Below, one piece after another: positions 1-8,160 of a DNA stretch of 64,000 bases. How positions within the stretch are numbered: the first letter of the stretch is position 1; the number at the start of each line of letters is the position of its first letter. A program made the translations under genes and the position numbers. The notes under the pieces were generated by a model. It searched no databases. It was not told where the DNA came from and saw only the letters and a list, made by a program, of their open reading frames with translations. This stretch comes from Christiangramia gaetbulicola (lineage in GTDB: Bacteria > Bacteroidota > Bacteroidia > Flavobacteriales > Flavobacteriaceae): assembly GCF_003054225.1 (NCBI RefSeq), contig NZ_QBKQ01000002.1, forward strand, positions 496,001 to 560,000, written 5' to 3'.

Positions 1-379
1 CAATTTCCTTAACCCCAATATAAGTCAAAGCATTTACCTTCACAGGTTTTACAAATAATATCTTGGTTTCGAAAACTCTACCCTGCTTGGCTTTTACGAT
101 ACGCTGTATCCCCTCACCTGCTTTATTGTTTCCTTTCCAATAAAAACTGGCCCCGATTTTACCATCCTCTCCTTTGTATTTCAGAACGGCTTCCGGGTCT
201 CTTTTAAACCAGGGATTCCATAAAGGCTGCTTTTTTAGCTGACGAACAAAATTGAACACTTCTTCCCTGGGTCTGTTAATTACCACGGTTCTACTCACAT
301 CATAATCCTTTTTTGCCCACGCGTGTAGGAAAGCAAAAAATGTAATTAGCGCTATAATTAAATAAAAAAAGAGGGTCAT
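1..379 (-). CDS. SRPBCC (START-like) family protein, 3' end outside the window
   Basis: This reading frame starts at an ATG (complement of 377-379) and runs off the left edge after 126 codons, so the C-terminus is missing. Residues 3-21 form one hydrophobic segment, a membrane anchor or signal. The rest (DVSRTVVINRPREEVFNFV, then PLWNPWFKRDPE) matches the start of SRPBCC/polyketide-cyclase-like domains, where the first strand is followed by the R/S-P-x-E-V-F/W-x-F/Y helix. Such domains hold small hydrophobic ligands. No ligand can be named here. The family call rests on the N-terminal pattern only. Confidence 0.7.
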   Translation of the reverse strand, partial: MTLFFYLIIALITFFAFLHAWAKKDYDVSRTVVINRPREEVFNFVRQLKKQPLWNPWFKRDPEAVLKYKGEDGKIGASFYWKGNNKAGEGIQRIVKAKQGRVFETKILFVKPVKVNALTYIGVKEI

Positions 380-413
380 TAAGTAGGTTTAGGCGAGTAA
401 AAGTTACAAATAA

Positions 414-1067
414 TTACTGATTAAGAAATCTTTCAATAATTTGTTCTGAATTTTTTATGGTCTTTTTGGTCCAATTCATTCGAATCCTGTCCTTTTCCTC
501 TTCAGTAAATTGCCAATTCACGTCAGATTTTTTGAGTTTTGAGGTTAAGCTTTGTAAAATGATCGCTGCAGAAACAGAAATATTTAAACTCTCGGTGAAG
601 CCCACCATGGGAATTTTTATCGTTGTATCTGCTTCTTGCATTATTTCATCAGACAAACCGTCTTTTTCGGTTCCAAAGAAAAGAGCGGCAGGAGTGCTAA
701 TATCAAAATCCTCCAGTAACTGAGAATCATCATGCGGACTTGTCGCCACGATCTGGTAACCTTCTGCTCTCAATCTTTTTACACAATCTTTAGCCGAATT
801 ATAACGGTTAATATCAACCCATTTCTGGGCTCCCATAGCGATCTCCTTATCTATTCTACGCGGAATCTTTTCTTCTATAACATGAATATTCTGTACCCCA
901 AACACATCACAGCTTCGCACCACAGCACTGGTATTGTGCAATTGGTAAACATCCTGTGCTACAACGGTTAAGTGATCTGTACGTTCAGCCAGAACTTTTT
1001 CGAATAGGGATTTACGTCTTGGCGTAAGGAATTCCTGGAGGTGATCTAAGATTTCTTTGTCATTCAT
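414..1067 (-). CDS. trmH: TrmH-type tRNA/rRNA 2'-O-ribose methyltransferase (SpoU family)
   Basis: A 217-residue SPOUT methyltransferase that uses S-adenosylmethionine to methylate a ribose 2'-OH of RNA. All three SpoU motifs are visible: motif 1 around N45-R51 (NTSAVVRSCDVFG), motif 2 at 131-139 (FGTEKDGLS) and motif 3 at 158-167 (TESLNISVSA), which forms the knotted cofactor site. The length and the N-terminal helical extension before motif 1 fit tRNA (Gm18) TrmH better than the longer RlmB type. It lies downstream of the CHRD lipoprotein on the same strand but is separated from it by a terminator, so it probably has its own promoter. The exact RNA target is inferred. Confidence 0.88.
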   Translation of the reverse strand: MNDKEILDHLQEFLTPRRKSLFEKVLAERTDHLTVVAQDVYQLHNTSAVVRSCDVFGVQNIHVIEEKIPRRIDKEIAMGAQKWVDINRYNSAKDCVKRLRAEGYQIVATSPHDDSQLLEDFDISTPAALFFGTEKDGLSDEIMQEADTTIKIPMVGFTESLNISVSAAIILQSLTSKLKKSDVNWQFTEEEKDRIRMNWTKKTIKNSEQIIERFLNQ

Positions 1068-1081
1068 TTCAGGGTAAAAAT

Positions 1082-1108
1082 AAAAAAACCCGGCATAAAG
1101 CCGGGTTT
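1082..1108 (-). terminator. Rho-independent terminator of the CHRD lipoprotein gene
   Basis: A perfect 9-bp stem AAACCCGGC/GCCGGGTTT (1086-1094 and 1100-1108) with a 5-nt loop is followed, on the minus strand, by a run of seven T. It sits just after the stop of the CHRD gene and before the trmH start. Confidence 0.9.
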
Positions 1109-1128
1109 AATTTTCCAGATTAATTTTA

Positions 1129-3081
1129 TTAATCGTTGCTTCCAATATTACCCTGAGCAACAAGAGTGGCAAGGTCTTCAGCACTTAAATGAACATTTAC
1201 GTATCCATCATAAGTTAGAACATCCTCATAACCAAACTCTGTGTCATCATCTAGCATAGAAACATTGGTCATACTTCTACCTGTTGTACCATTTACCGGG
1301 TTAAAAGTAAAAGCTATAGCACCAGGAGCTTCAGCAACAGATCCCATATGAATATGAGCTGGGTGCATTCCTCCGTCTGGAGTACCACTCAATACTATGG
1401 TAGCAAGAGCTTCTCCATTCATTCTTTCTTCAAACTGAACATAACCAGAAATACCAGCTACATCTTTTGTATCAAGATCATATACTTTAGACATACCAGT
1501 TAACTCATTTTGACCTATGTCTCCCTGAGCAACGATAGTTCCAAGAGCATCAGCACTTAAATGAACATTTACATACCCGTCATACTCAAGAACATCTTCA
1601 TATCCAAAAGCAGTGTCATCATCAAGCATTGCAACATTAGTTCTACTCATTCCAGTAGTTCCATTTACCGGGTTAAAAGTAAATGCTATATCTCCACCTT
1701 CAGCAGCAGTATTCATGTGGATGTGCGCAGGATGCATTCCTCCATCAGGAGTACCATCTAACATGATTGTAGCTAGAGCTTCTCCATTCATTCTTTCTTC
1801 GAATAATACAGAACCAGAAATACCTTCTACAGCTCTTTCATCAAGATCGTATGATTTGGACTCACCTGTAAGTTCGTTCTGACCTATATCTCCCTGAGCA
1901 ACGATAGTTCCTAGAGCGTCAGCACTTAAATGAACGTTTACATATCCGTCATAAGAAAGTACGTTAGAATAACCAAAGCTGGTTCCGTCGTCAAGCATAG
2001 CCACATCGGTCATACTCATTCCAGTAGTTCCATCCACAGGATTAAAGGTAAAAGCAATATCTCCACCTTCTGCAGCAGTATTCATATGGATATGCGCAGG
2101 ATGCATTCCTCCATCTGGAGTACCATCTAACATGATTGTTGCTAAAGCGTCACCGCTTTTTCTTTCTTCAAATACAACAGATCCTGAGATACCGTCTACA
2201 GCTCTTTCTTCAAGCGCATAGGTTTTAGATTCTCCGGTTAATTCATTTTCACCTATATCTCCCTGAGCTACAATAGTCCCAAGAGCATCAGCACTTAAAT
2301 GAACATTTACATATCCGTCATAATTTAAAATCTGGCTATAAGTGATAGCAGTACCATCATTTAGCTCAGAAATATTTGTTTGACTCATTCCAGTAGTTCC
2401 GTTCACAGAATTAAAGGTAATAGCAATGTCACCTCCCTGAGCGGCAGAATTCATATGTATATGAGCCGGGTGAGTCCCTCCGTCTGGAGTACCATCAAGC
2501 ATAATGGTAGCAAGAGCTTCACCATTCATCCTTTGCTCGAATAAGATGCTTCCAGAGATCCCATCAACGTCTTTTGTATTAAGGTCATAACTTTTTGAAA
2601 CTCCAGTCAATACATTTTGTCCTATGTCACCTTGAGCAACAAGGGTGCTAAGGTCATCTGGGCTGGCATGAACATTAATGTAACCATCGAAATTGATAAG
2701 CTCCTCGTAAGTGATAGCTGTACCATTGTCCAGTGCAGCAACTTCAGTACTACTGAATCCTGTATCACCATCTACAGGCTCAAGACTAATAGCAATGTCT
2801 CCACCTTCTGCAGCAGAGTTAAAATGAATATGAGCAGGATGAACTCCTCCATCTGGTGTTCCCTGTAAGTTTAATTTGACAAACGTAGTGTTGTCACTAT
2901 TTTGATAAAAAGTTGCCGTCCCCGAAATTGAAGGATCAGCTTTAGATACAAGATCGTAGGTTGTTGAAGTTCCCGTTCGATCGGTTTCTTCCACAGCCGT
3001 TGCGAAGTCATCGTCTTCGTCACAACTTGTAAATAGCATTATAGGCAATGCTAGCATTAGTAGTTTAAATAAATTTTTCAT
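1129..3081 (-). CDS. Lipoprotein with five tandem CHRD-like domains
   Basis: A 650-residue secreted lipoprotein. The chosen start gives MKNLFKLLMLALPIMLFTSC, a clean type II signal with lipobox Cys20. The frame stays open to 3186, but that extension would bury the signal. After the Cys comes DEDDD, an acidic stretch of the kind linked to surface export in Bacteroidota. Residues ~40-650 are five repeats of ~123 residues, each with a GTPDGG-x-HPAHIH core and ending in GYVNVHLSADxLxTxVAQGDIG, which resembles the CHRD domain (HIH and YVNVH motifs). The fifth repeat diverges (MGSVAEAPG). Coding DNA of the middle repeats is nearly identical, which suggests recent duplication or conversion. Function is unknown; CHRD domains may bind metal or partner proteins through the His residues. 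Confidence 0.85.
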   Translation of the reverse strand: MKNLFKLLMLALPIMLFTSCDEDDDFATAVEETDRTGTSTTYDLVSKADPSISGTATFYQNSDNTTFVKLNLQGTPDGGVHPAHIHFNSAAEGGDIAISLEPVDGDTGFSSTEVAALDNGTAITYEELINFDGYINVHASPDDLSTLVAQGDIGQNVLTGVSKSYDLNTKDVDGISGSILFEQRMNGEALATIMLDGTPDGGTHPAHIHMNSAAQGGDIAITFNSVNGTTGMSQTNISELNDGTAITYSQILNYDGYVNVHLSADALGTIVAQGDIGENELTGESKTYALEERAVDGISGSVVFEERKSGDALATIMLDGTPDGGMHPAHIHMNTAAEGGDIAFTFNPVDGTTGMSMTDVAMLDDGTSFGYSNVLSYDGYVNVHLSADALGTIVAQGDIGQNELTGESKSYDLDERAVEGISGSVLFEERMNGEALATIMLDGTPDGGMHPAHIHMNTAAEGGDIAFTFNPVNGTTGMSRTNVAMLDDDTAFGYEDVLEYDGYVNVHLSADALGTIVAQGDIGQNELTGMSKVYDLDTKDVAGISGYVQFEERMNGEALATIVLSGTPDGGMHPAHIHMGSVAEAPGAIAFTFNPVNGTTGRSMTNVSMLDDDTEFGYEDVLTYDGYVNVHLSAEDLATLVAQGNIGSND

Positions 3082-3217
3082 AAATAGGTATTGATTACAA
3101 TTAAAATTAATGGAAAGTTTAGTTTTACTTCCCAGCTTTAAATCTAAATTACTTACGGTTAGTAATAAAATTACAGATGTTAACAAAATCTAAAAAACGT
3201 ACAAATAAAATGTTAAA

Positions 3218-3904
3218 ATGAAAAATATAGTTATTTTAACTGGTGCAGGAATGAGCGCAGAGAGCGGAATTAAGACCTTCAGAGATGAAAATGGCCTGTG
3301 GGAAGGGCATGATGTTATGCAAGTAGCCTCACCGATTGGATGGAAAAAGGATATGGAGCTGGTTCTGGATTTTTACAACCAGAGAAGAAAACAATTATTA
3401 AAAGTAGAGCCTAATCCCGCGCATTATGCGTTAGTTGACCTGGAAAATAAATTTAAGGTTGAAATAATTACGCAGAATATAGATGATCTGCATGAGAGAG
3501 CAGGAAGTTCGAATGTAACCCATCTGCATGGCGAACTTCTTAAAGCCAGGAGCACCTTCGATGAAAACCTTATCATGGATTGGAAAAAGGATATTAATCC
3601 GGGAGATTTTTGCGAGCATAATCATCAATTAAGACCGCACGTAGTATGGTTTGGAGAGGCAGTTCCAATGTTTCAGAAAGCGGCTGAGATAACCGAAACA
3701 GCAGATATTCTAATAATTATAGGAACCTCCATGCAGGTATACCCTGCTGCCAGCCTTGTAGATTTTGCCCCTCGCCAGACCCCTATTTATTTTATAGATC
3801 CAAAACCTAATATAAGGGAAAGCGGAAATCTTCATATAATAAACGATACAGCCGTTGAAGGCGTACCATCCTTGGTAGAAAAACTTATAAATTCTGAAAA
3901 ATGA
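3218..3904 (+). CDS. cobB: Sir2-family NAD-dependent protein deacylase without the zinc cysteines
   Basis: A 228-residue sirtuin that would remove acyl groups from lysine using NAD. The NAD-binding motif GAGMSAESGI (9-18), TQNIDDLHERAG (85-96) and catalytic His104 (HLHGE) are present. Y53 and R56 in FYNQRR match the Tyr-x-x-Arg pair that gives CobB/SIRT5-type enzymes preference for succinyl and malonyl lysine. The four zinc-ligand cysteines of classical sirtuins are missing: only one Cys (132) occurs in the protein. It overlaps the next gene by ATGA, so the two are probably co-translated. The family is certain; desuccinylase preference is inferred. Confidence 0.9.
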   Translation: MKNIVILTGAGMSAESGIKTFRDENGLWEGHDVMQVASPIGWKKDMELVLDFYNQRRKQLLKVEPNPAHYALVDLENKFKVEIITQNIDDLHERAGSSNVTHLHGELLKARSTFDENLIMDWKKDINPGDFCEHNHQLRPHVVWFGEAVPMFQKAAEITETADILIIIGTSMQVYPAASLVDFAPRQTPIYFIDPKPNIRESGNLHIINDTAVEGVPSLVEKLINSEK

Positions 3905-4446
3905 GAGCTCGATCGATTCTTGATCAGGTTGATGCTACTATAAAGAAAAGAGAAGAAGCCGCTGAAAAGATCTCTGGATCTCATGAATTGCTGAATGAGG
4001 TCATGCAATATATCTTTAAACATGACGAAGCATATTCACTTAAAGCTTTAACGGTTATCGAGGTTTTGGGCCGAAGGAATTTTAGATGTCTGCATTCCTA
4101 TATACCAGAATTGGTTCTTTCCGGAAAATTGTACACAGATTCTCCTTCAAGAAGATGCCTGGCGAAGATCTTTAATTTTGCCATTAATGAGCACCTAAAT
4201 TCCGGATCAAATTTTCATTTAAACACATCCATAAGATCTGAAATTATTGACCTTTCGTTTCTATGGTTGGTTTCTGCGGAACAAACAGCCGTCAAAGTTT
4301 TTTCGATGCAAAACATTTATTATCTGAAAAATGAAAGAGAGTGGATATCCGAAGAATTAAAGGCTATACTAGAGAAAGACATCATCTCCTCTTCTGCCGG
4401 TTACAAATCCCGAGCAATAAAGATTTTAAGGAAATTAAAGCAGTAA
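3901..4446 (+). CDS. Conserved-looking all-helical protein of unknown function
   Basis: I do not recognise this 181-residue protein. It has no signal peptide or membrane segment, is rich in Leu, Glu and Lys, and reads as a series of amphipathic helices (for example LNEVMQYIFKHDEAYSLKAL) that could form a HEAT- or ARM-like array. Its start overlaps the sirtuin stop (ATGA) and purB begins 56 bases downstream, so it probably belongs to a sirtuin-orphan-purB transcription unit. A cytoplasmic adaptor role is only a guess. Confidence 0.7.
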   Translation: MRARSILDQVDATIKKREEAAEKISGSHELLNEVMQYIFKHDEAYSLKALTVIEVLGRRNFRCLHSYIPELVLSGKLYTDSPSRRCLAKIFNFAINEHLNSGSNFHLNTSIRSEIIDLSFLWLVSAEQTAVKVFSMQNIYYLKNEREWISEELKAILEKDIISSSAGYKSRAIKILRKLKQ

Positions 4447-4502
4447 TTTTTTTGTAAAATCTGAAGCGGTATCTTTACGCTTTTAATTTTTAAAAGTAAA
4501 AG

Positions 4503-5840
4503 ATGACATCCCTTTCTGCAGTATCACCTATTGATGGACGATATAGATCAAAAACCAAAAAACTTTCAGCTTATTTTAGCGAAGAGGCTTTAATAAAATA
4601 TCGAATTCTTGTTGAAGTAGAATATTTCATCGCTTTATACGAGCAGGGATTACCTCAGCTTAAAGATGTGGATCCAGATAACTTCAAAAAATTAAGAGAA
4701 CTATATAAAAACTTTACTGCCCTTGATGCACAGGCTGTGAAAAAGATCGAAAAGATCACAAATCACGATGTGAAGGCAGTAGAGTATTTTCTAAAAGAAG
4801 AATTCGGCAAACTGGGAATGGAAACTTCGAAAGAATTCATCCATTTTGGTCTTACCTCACAGGATATAAATAACACTGCGATACCATTAAGCCTTAAAGA
4901 CGCGATCGATGAAGTCTATAAACCAGAACTTAATGAAATACTGGAGAAACTTCAGCAACTGGCAAATGACTGGAAAGATATTCCTTTATTAGCTAGAACT
5001 CATGGCCAGCCGGCATCACCTACAAGGTTAGGTAAAGAGATCGAAGTATTCGTGATTAGGATCAAAGAACAAATGAGATTTCTGGATGAGATCCCTCACG
5101 CAGCAAAATTTGGTGGAGCCACAGGAAATTACAACGCTCACAAAGTTGCATATCCAGATACAGACTGGAAGAAATTCGGAAATGATTTTGTTGAAAACAA
5201 ATTAGGACTTCACCACTCCTTCCCTACTACCCAGATCGAACATTACGATCATATGGCCGCTTTATTTGATGCGCTAAAAAGAATCAACAATATTTTGCTC
5301 GATCTTGATCGGGATATCTGGACCTATATTTCCATGGATTACTTCAAACAAAAGATCAAAAAAGGTGAGATAGGGTCTTCTGCCATGCCGCATAAAGTAA
5401 ACCCGATAGATTTTGAAAATAGTGAAGGTAACCTTGGAATCGCTAATGCACTATTCGAACACCTGGCTGCAAAATTACCGGTAAGCAGGTTACAGCGTGA
5501 TCTTACAGATAGTACGGTATTAAGAAATATTGGAGTACCTGTAGGTCATACTCTTATCGCTTTTCAGTCAACTTTAAAAGGACTTAATAAGTTATTGCTC
5601 AACGAAGAGAAACTTAATGCAGATCTTGAAAACAACTGGGCGGTAGTAGCTGAAGCTATTCAAACCATTCTTAGAAGAGAAGGCTTTAAAAATCCTTACG
5701 AAGCCTTGAAAGGATTGACCAGAACCAATGAGAGAATTACCGAAAAAAGTATATCTGAATTTATTGATCAGTTAGAAGTATCTGAGGAAATAAAGAAAGA
5801 ACTGCATCAAATAACTCCGCAGAATTATACCGGAATATAA
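4503..5840 (+). CDS. purB: Adenylosuccinate lyase
   Basis: A 445-residue member of the fumarase/aspartase superfamily. It cleaves SAICAR to AICAR and adenylosuccinate to AMP, releasing fumarate in both cases. The superfamily signature GSSAMPHKVNP is at 291-301, with the flexible-loop serine, and the active-site His167 lies in ARTHGQPASPTRLG. The N-terminus SAVSPIDGRY is typical of the E. coli-like PurB subgroup, whose length (about 450) it matches. It lies downstream of the sirtuin and helical-protein pair and ends at a strong terminator. Confidence 0.97.
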   Translation: MTSLSAVSPIDGRYRSKTKKLSAYFSEEALIKYRILVEVEYFIALYEQGLPQLKDVDPDNFKKLRELYKNFTALDAQAVKKIEKITNHDVKAVEYFLKEEFGKLGMETSKEFIHFGLTSQDINNTAIPLSLKDAIDEVYKPELNEILEKLQQLANDWKDIPLLARTHGQPASPTRLGKEIEVFVIRIKEQMRFLDEIPHAAKFGGATGNYNAHKVAYPDTDWKKFGNDFVENKLGLHHSFPTTQIEHYDHMAALFDALKRINNILLDLDRDIWTYISMDYFKQKIKKGEIGSSAMPHKVNPIDFENSEGNLGIANALFEHLAAKLPVSRLQRDLTDSTVLRNIGVPVGHTLIAFQSTLKGLNKLLLNEEKLNADLENNWAVVAEAIQTILRREGFKNPYEALKGLTRTNERITEKSISEFIDQLEVSEEIKKELHQITPQNYTGI

Positions 5841-5860
5841 TTCCAAAGCTTATTAGATTA

Positions 5861-5890
5861 AAAAAAGCCCCGTCTCCGGGGCTTTTTCTT
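5861..5890 (+). terminator. Terminator after purB, probably bidirectional
   Basis: An 11-bp perfect stem (AAAAAGCCCCG/CGGGGCTTTTT, 5861-5871 and 5876-5886) with a TCTC loop lies between purB and the converging DUF4252 operon. A-rich and T-rich flanks allow it to act on both strands. Confidence 0.92.
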
Positions 5891-5932
5891 TTCAACTAAT
5901 TAACTACACTATTCTTCAATAGCATCAAATTC

Positions 5933-6535
5933 TTATTCCTGGTCTTCTTCTCCCTCGGTGCTTACTTTCATTTCAACTCTCATGGAATCTTTTTCTGAAG
6001 CCTGGCTTCCAAAGATCTCTCCAAGACCTTTAATACCTTCTACATTGATATTGTCCTTATCCATAGATTTCATTAATTCCATGATCTTCTCAGGATCCAT
6101 ATCTTCACCTAAAACCCTGGCTATACCAAGACCTTGCTCATCATCATAGCCATATACTATAAGTTCATCGATGGCATCTTCTTCCCCTGTAAAATATAAT
6201 GCTGCTTTACGGTTTCCTCCACCATATTTCATTAGCAGCTGATATTTCTCATCTTTAAAGATCTCGTTCAGCTTTATTTTTTCTTCTTCAAATTTCGCTG
6301 GATTCTCATCCTTCTTCAAGGCAAGAACATTGATCTTTTTAATGCTTTCCAGAGTTGCTTTATCTTCTGCCTCTAAAGAACTGCTATTAGCGAACATGCT
6401 GGTAGGAACATCCAGGGCAAGAAAATCTGCATCTTCCTGGTTCTCTACATAATATTTTTGAAGTGATTTACCATCATTGCAAGAAGTAAGAGCTGCAAAA
6501 AAGGCTATCGCGATTATAAATTTAATTGTTTTCAT
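5933..6535 (-). CDS. DUF4252 family lipoprotein
   Basis: A 200-residue lipoprotein with signal MKTIKFIIAIAFFAALTSC and lipobox Cys19. The body (DFLALDVPTSMF, later ALYFTGEEDAIDELIVYG) resembles the preceding gene product and fits DUF4252, a Bacteroidota family of unknown function. The C-terminus is very acidic (EGEEDQE). It is the last gene of a sigma, anti-sigma, DUF4252, DUF4252 operon, with 3 bases between the two DUF4252 genes, so it is a likely regulon member or signal component of that sigma factor. Family assignment comes from pattern and context. Confidence 0.8.
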   Translation of the reverse strand: MKTIKFIIAIAFFAALTSCNDGKSLQKYYVENQEDADFLALDVPTSMFANSSSLEAEDKATLESIKKINVLALKKDENPAKFEEEKIKLNEIFKDEKYQLLMKYGGGNRKAALYFTGEEDAIDELIVYGYDDEQGLGIARVLGEDMDPEKIMELMKSMDKDNINVEGIKGLGEIFGSQASEKDSMRVEMKVSTEGEEDQE

Positions 6536-6538
6536 ATT

Positions 6539-7066
6539 TTATGATTTATTGTTGGCTTTCTTTAATTCTTCTGCTCCAGGAACCTTTAGGTCTGAGGTGA
6601 GCTTCGATAATTGAGATAGGTCTATTTCACCCGTAATACTCAAGATCACTGTCATAGGCTTATTATCTTCGTTCCCTTCGAGGTACATGAAAAGCTCTTT
6701 CACATAATTATCATTTTTACCTGGAAGTGAGTAAAATTTGATATTCTGCCCATTATCGTTTACTCTCATTAACTCTTCTAAAGATCCCTTCTGAAGGTAA
6801 GACTTAACGTCTGAGGCCATCAAAGACCTTACTTTGGAATCTGAAGACTTAAAGATCTGGATACGATCCAGGTTTTCAATAAGCTTCATATATTCCCTGG
6901 CTTCGGGATCATTATCGCTTAGATCTACTTTCGCCAGCATTTTAAACATCTTACTGGTCATTACCATGGCATCCACTTCTTTCATGTCCTCATATTTCTC
7001 AAAATTCTGAGACTGAATAAGCATTGGAGCCAGGGCTAACAGGAGGGTAATTACTAATCTATTCAT
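6539..7066 (-). CDS. DUF4252 family secreted protein
   Basis: A 175-residue protein with a signal peptide (MNRLVITLLLALAPMLIQSQ) and no lipobox Cys, so it is likely periplasmic or exported in soluble form. The sequence MVMTSKMFKMLAKVDLSD, then LDRIQIFKSSD, then SLEELMRVNDNGQNIKFY, and the ending VILSITGEIDLSQLSKLT are typical of DUF4252. It sits between the anti-sigma gene (11 bases upstream) and the lipoprotein paralogue. The pair probably arose by duplication and may interact. The molecular role is unknown. Confidence 0.82.
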   Translation of the reverse strand: MNRLVITLLLALAPMLIQSQNFEKYEDMKEVDAMVMTSKMFKMLAKVDLSDNDPEAREYMKLIENLDRIQIFKSSDSKVRSLMASDVKSYLQKGSLEELMRVNDNGQNIKFYSLPGKNDNYVKELFMYLEGNEDNKPMTVILSITGEIDLSQLSKLTSDLKVPGAEELKKANNKS

Positions 7067-7077
7067 GATTTCTGGTT

Positions 7078-7524
7078 TTAATCTATTTGAATTATTTTAT
7101 TTTTTGTGTTGTTGAACTCTTTCAGGTATACTAGATCAGACTTCCCTTCATTCATGATTTGGGAAACCATCGCCAGTGTTTCTTTAGCTTTTTCCAGCGC
7201 GATCTCTTCTTCGGTAATTGTTCCCAGGTCACTGTCGTTAAGTCTCTGAGAAGAATCATTAAAAAAGAAGATTCCCAACGCAACAATTAGTATGGCTGCT
7301 ATCGAGCTCCAGGTATACCAGTTCCTTTTCGAACTGATCTTTGGAGTTTCTTCCAGTTTTTCCCCGGCCTGTCTCGCCGAAAAGATGAACATTAATTGAT
7401 AGCTTCTTAAATGTTCCGGTACATCTTCTTTGAGAAAATACTCTTTCAGTATCCTCTCTTCAGCTAATGAGGTTTCTCCCTCGTCATACCGCTCAAGAAG
7501 TCTTTCTATTTTATCTAATTCCAT
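7078..7524 (-). CDS. Probable membrane anti-sigma factor
   Basis: A 148-residue single-pass protein. Residues 1-65 form a cytoplasmic helical domain beginning MELDKIERLLERYDEGETS, a pattern common in Bacteroidota anti-sigma-like proteins. The membrane segment spans ~71-88, and a short periplasmic tail follows. There is no His/Cys zinc motif. The start lies inside the end of the sigma gene (14-base overlap), which argues for translational coupling and for a role as partner of that sigma factor. The function is inferred from topology and position. Confidence 0.75.
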   Translation of the reverse strand: MELDKIERLLERYDEGETSLAEERILKEYFLKEDVPEHLRSYQLMFIFSARQAGEKLEETPKISSKRNWYTWSSIAAILIVALGIFFFNDSSQRLNDSDLGTITEEEIALEKAKETLAMVSQIMNEGKSDLVYLKEFNNTKNKIIQID

Positions 7525-8020
7525 AGTTGTGCTTTTTTATCAAATTTTCTCTAATAGCTTTTCTTGCCCTTGATAAGGCAACTCTTATTGCCGTCTGATT
7601 CATTTCCATGATCTCTGCGATCTCGTCATAATCATATTGCTCAATATCCCTTAACTGAAATATCATCTTTTGCTGTTCTGGAAGTGAGGCAACAATCTTG
7701 CCCAACCATTCCATTTCATCGTTTACTTCAATTTCAGACTGAAGGGATTGATGATTGCTTTCATAATTTTGATGAACGATTCGAAGGTTATTGTTTTGCT
7801 TCAGTTTTAACTGATCCAGACAGTAGTTCTTGGTCACCGTCATCGCAAAGGCTTCAACATTGGCATAGTGCTTGATTCTATCCTTACGATTCCAAAGCTT
7901 AAGAATCACCTCTTGAGTGGCATCTTCGGCTGCTTCCTTCGAAGTAAGCAACCTTAAAGCCAAGCGATACATTTTATCCTTCACAGGATTTATAATATTA
8001 AGGAAGGTGTGTTCTTTCAT
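7511..8020 (-). CDS. ECF-type RNA polymerase sigma factor
   Basis: A 169-residue sigma-70 family factor with only regions 2 and 4. Region 2 covers ~10-80 (LRLLTSKEAAEDATQEVILKLW, then YANVEAFAMTVTKNYCLDQL). Region 4 covers ~105-160 and carries the DNA-recognition helix (YDEIAEIMEMNQTAIRVALSRARKAIRE). It heads the operon that includes the anti-sigma gene and two DUF4252 genes and is probably released from the membrane partner by an envelope signal. Length and architecture are normal for ECF factors. Confidence 0.93.
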   Translation of the reverse strand: MKEHTFLNIINPVKDKMYRLALRLLTSKEAAEDATQEVILKLWNRKDRIKHYANVEAFAMTVTKNYCLDQLKLKQNNNLRIVHQNYESNHQSLQSEIEVNDEMEWLGKIVASLPEQQKMIFQLRDIEQYDYDEIAEIMEMNQTAIRVALSRARKAIRENLIKKHNYGIR

Positions 8021-8160
8021 TTGGTTGTGGTTAGTTTAATACTGCCTTCTCAACTTTACGACGAATCAGGAATAGTTTTGTTACAAATTATTTTTTAATT
8101 GTATTTATGTAACTATTTTTAGAAAAAAATTGTAGAAAAATATTAACCCTAAGATTAATT

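Noticed and set aside
1561-2868. Several plus-strand open frames opposite the CHRD gene
   Set aside because: They are shadows of the repeat-rich coding strand with Ser-rich, low-complexity translations and no starts or homology signals.
1129-3081. Regular ~369-base repeats that might be read as a CRISPR or satellite array
   Set aside because: They lie in one open frame and encode protein domains; unit length is far above a CRISPR repeat-spacer unit.
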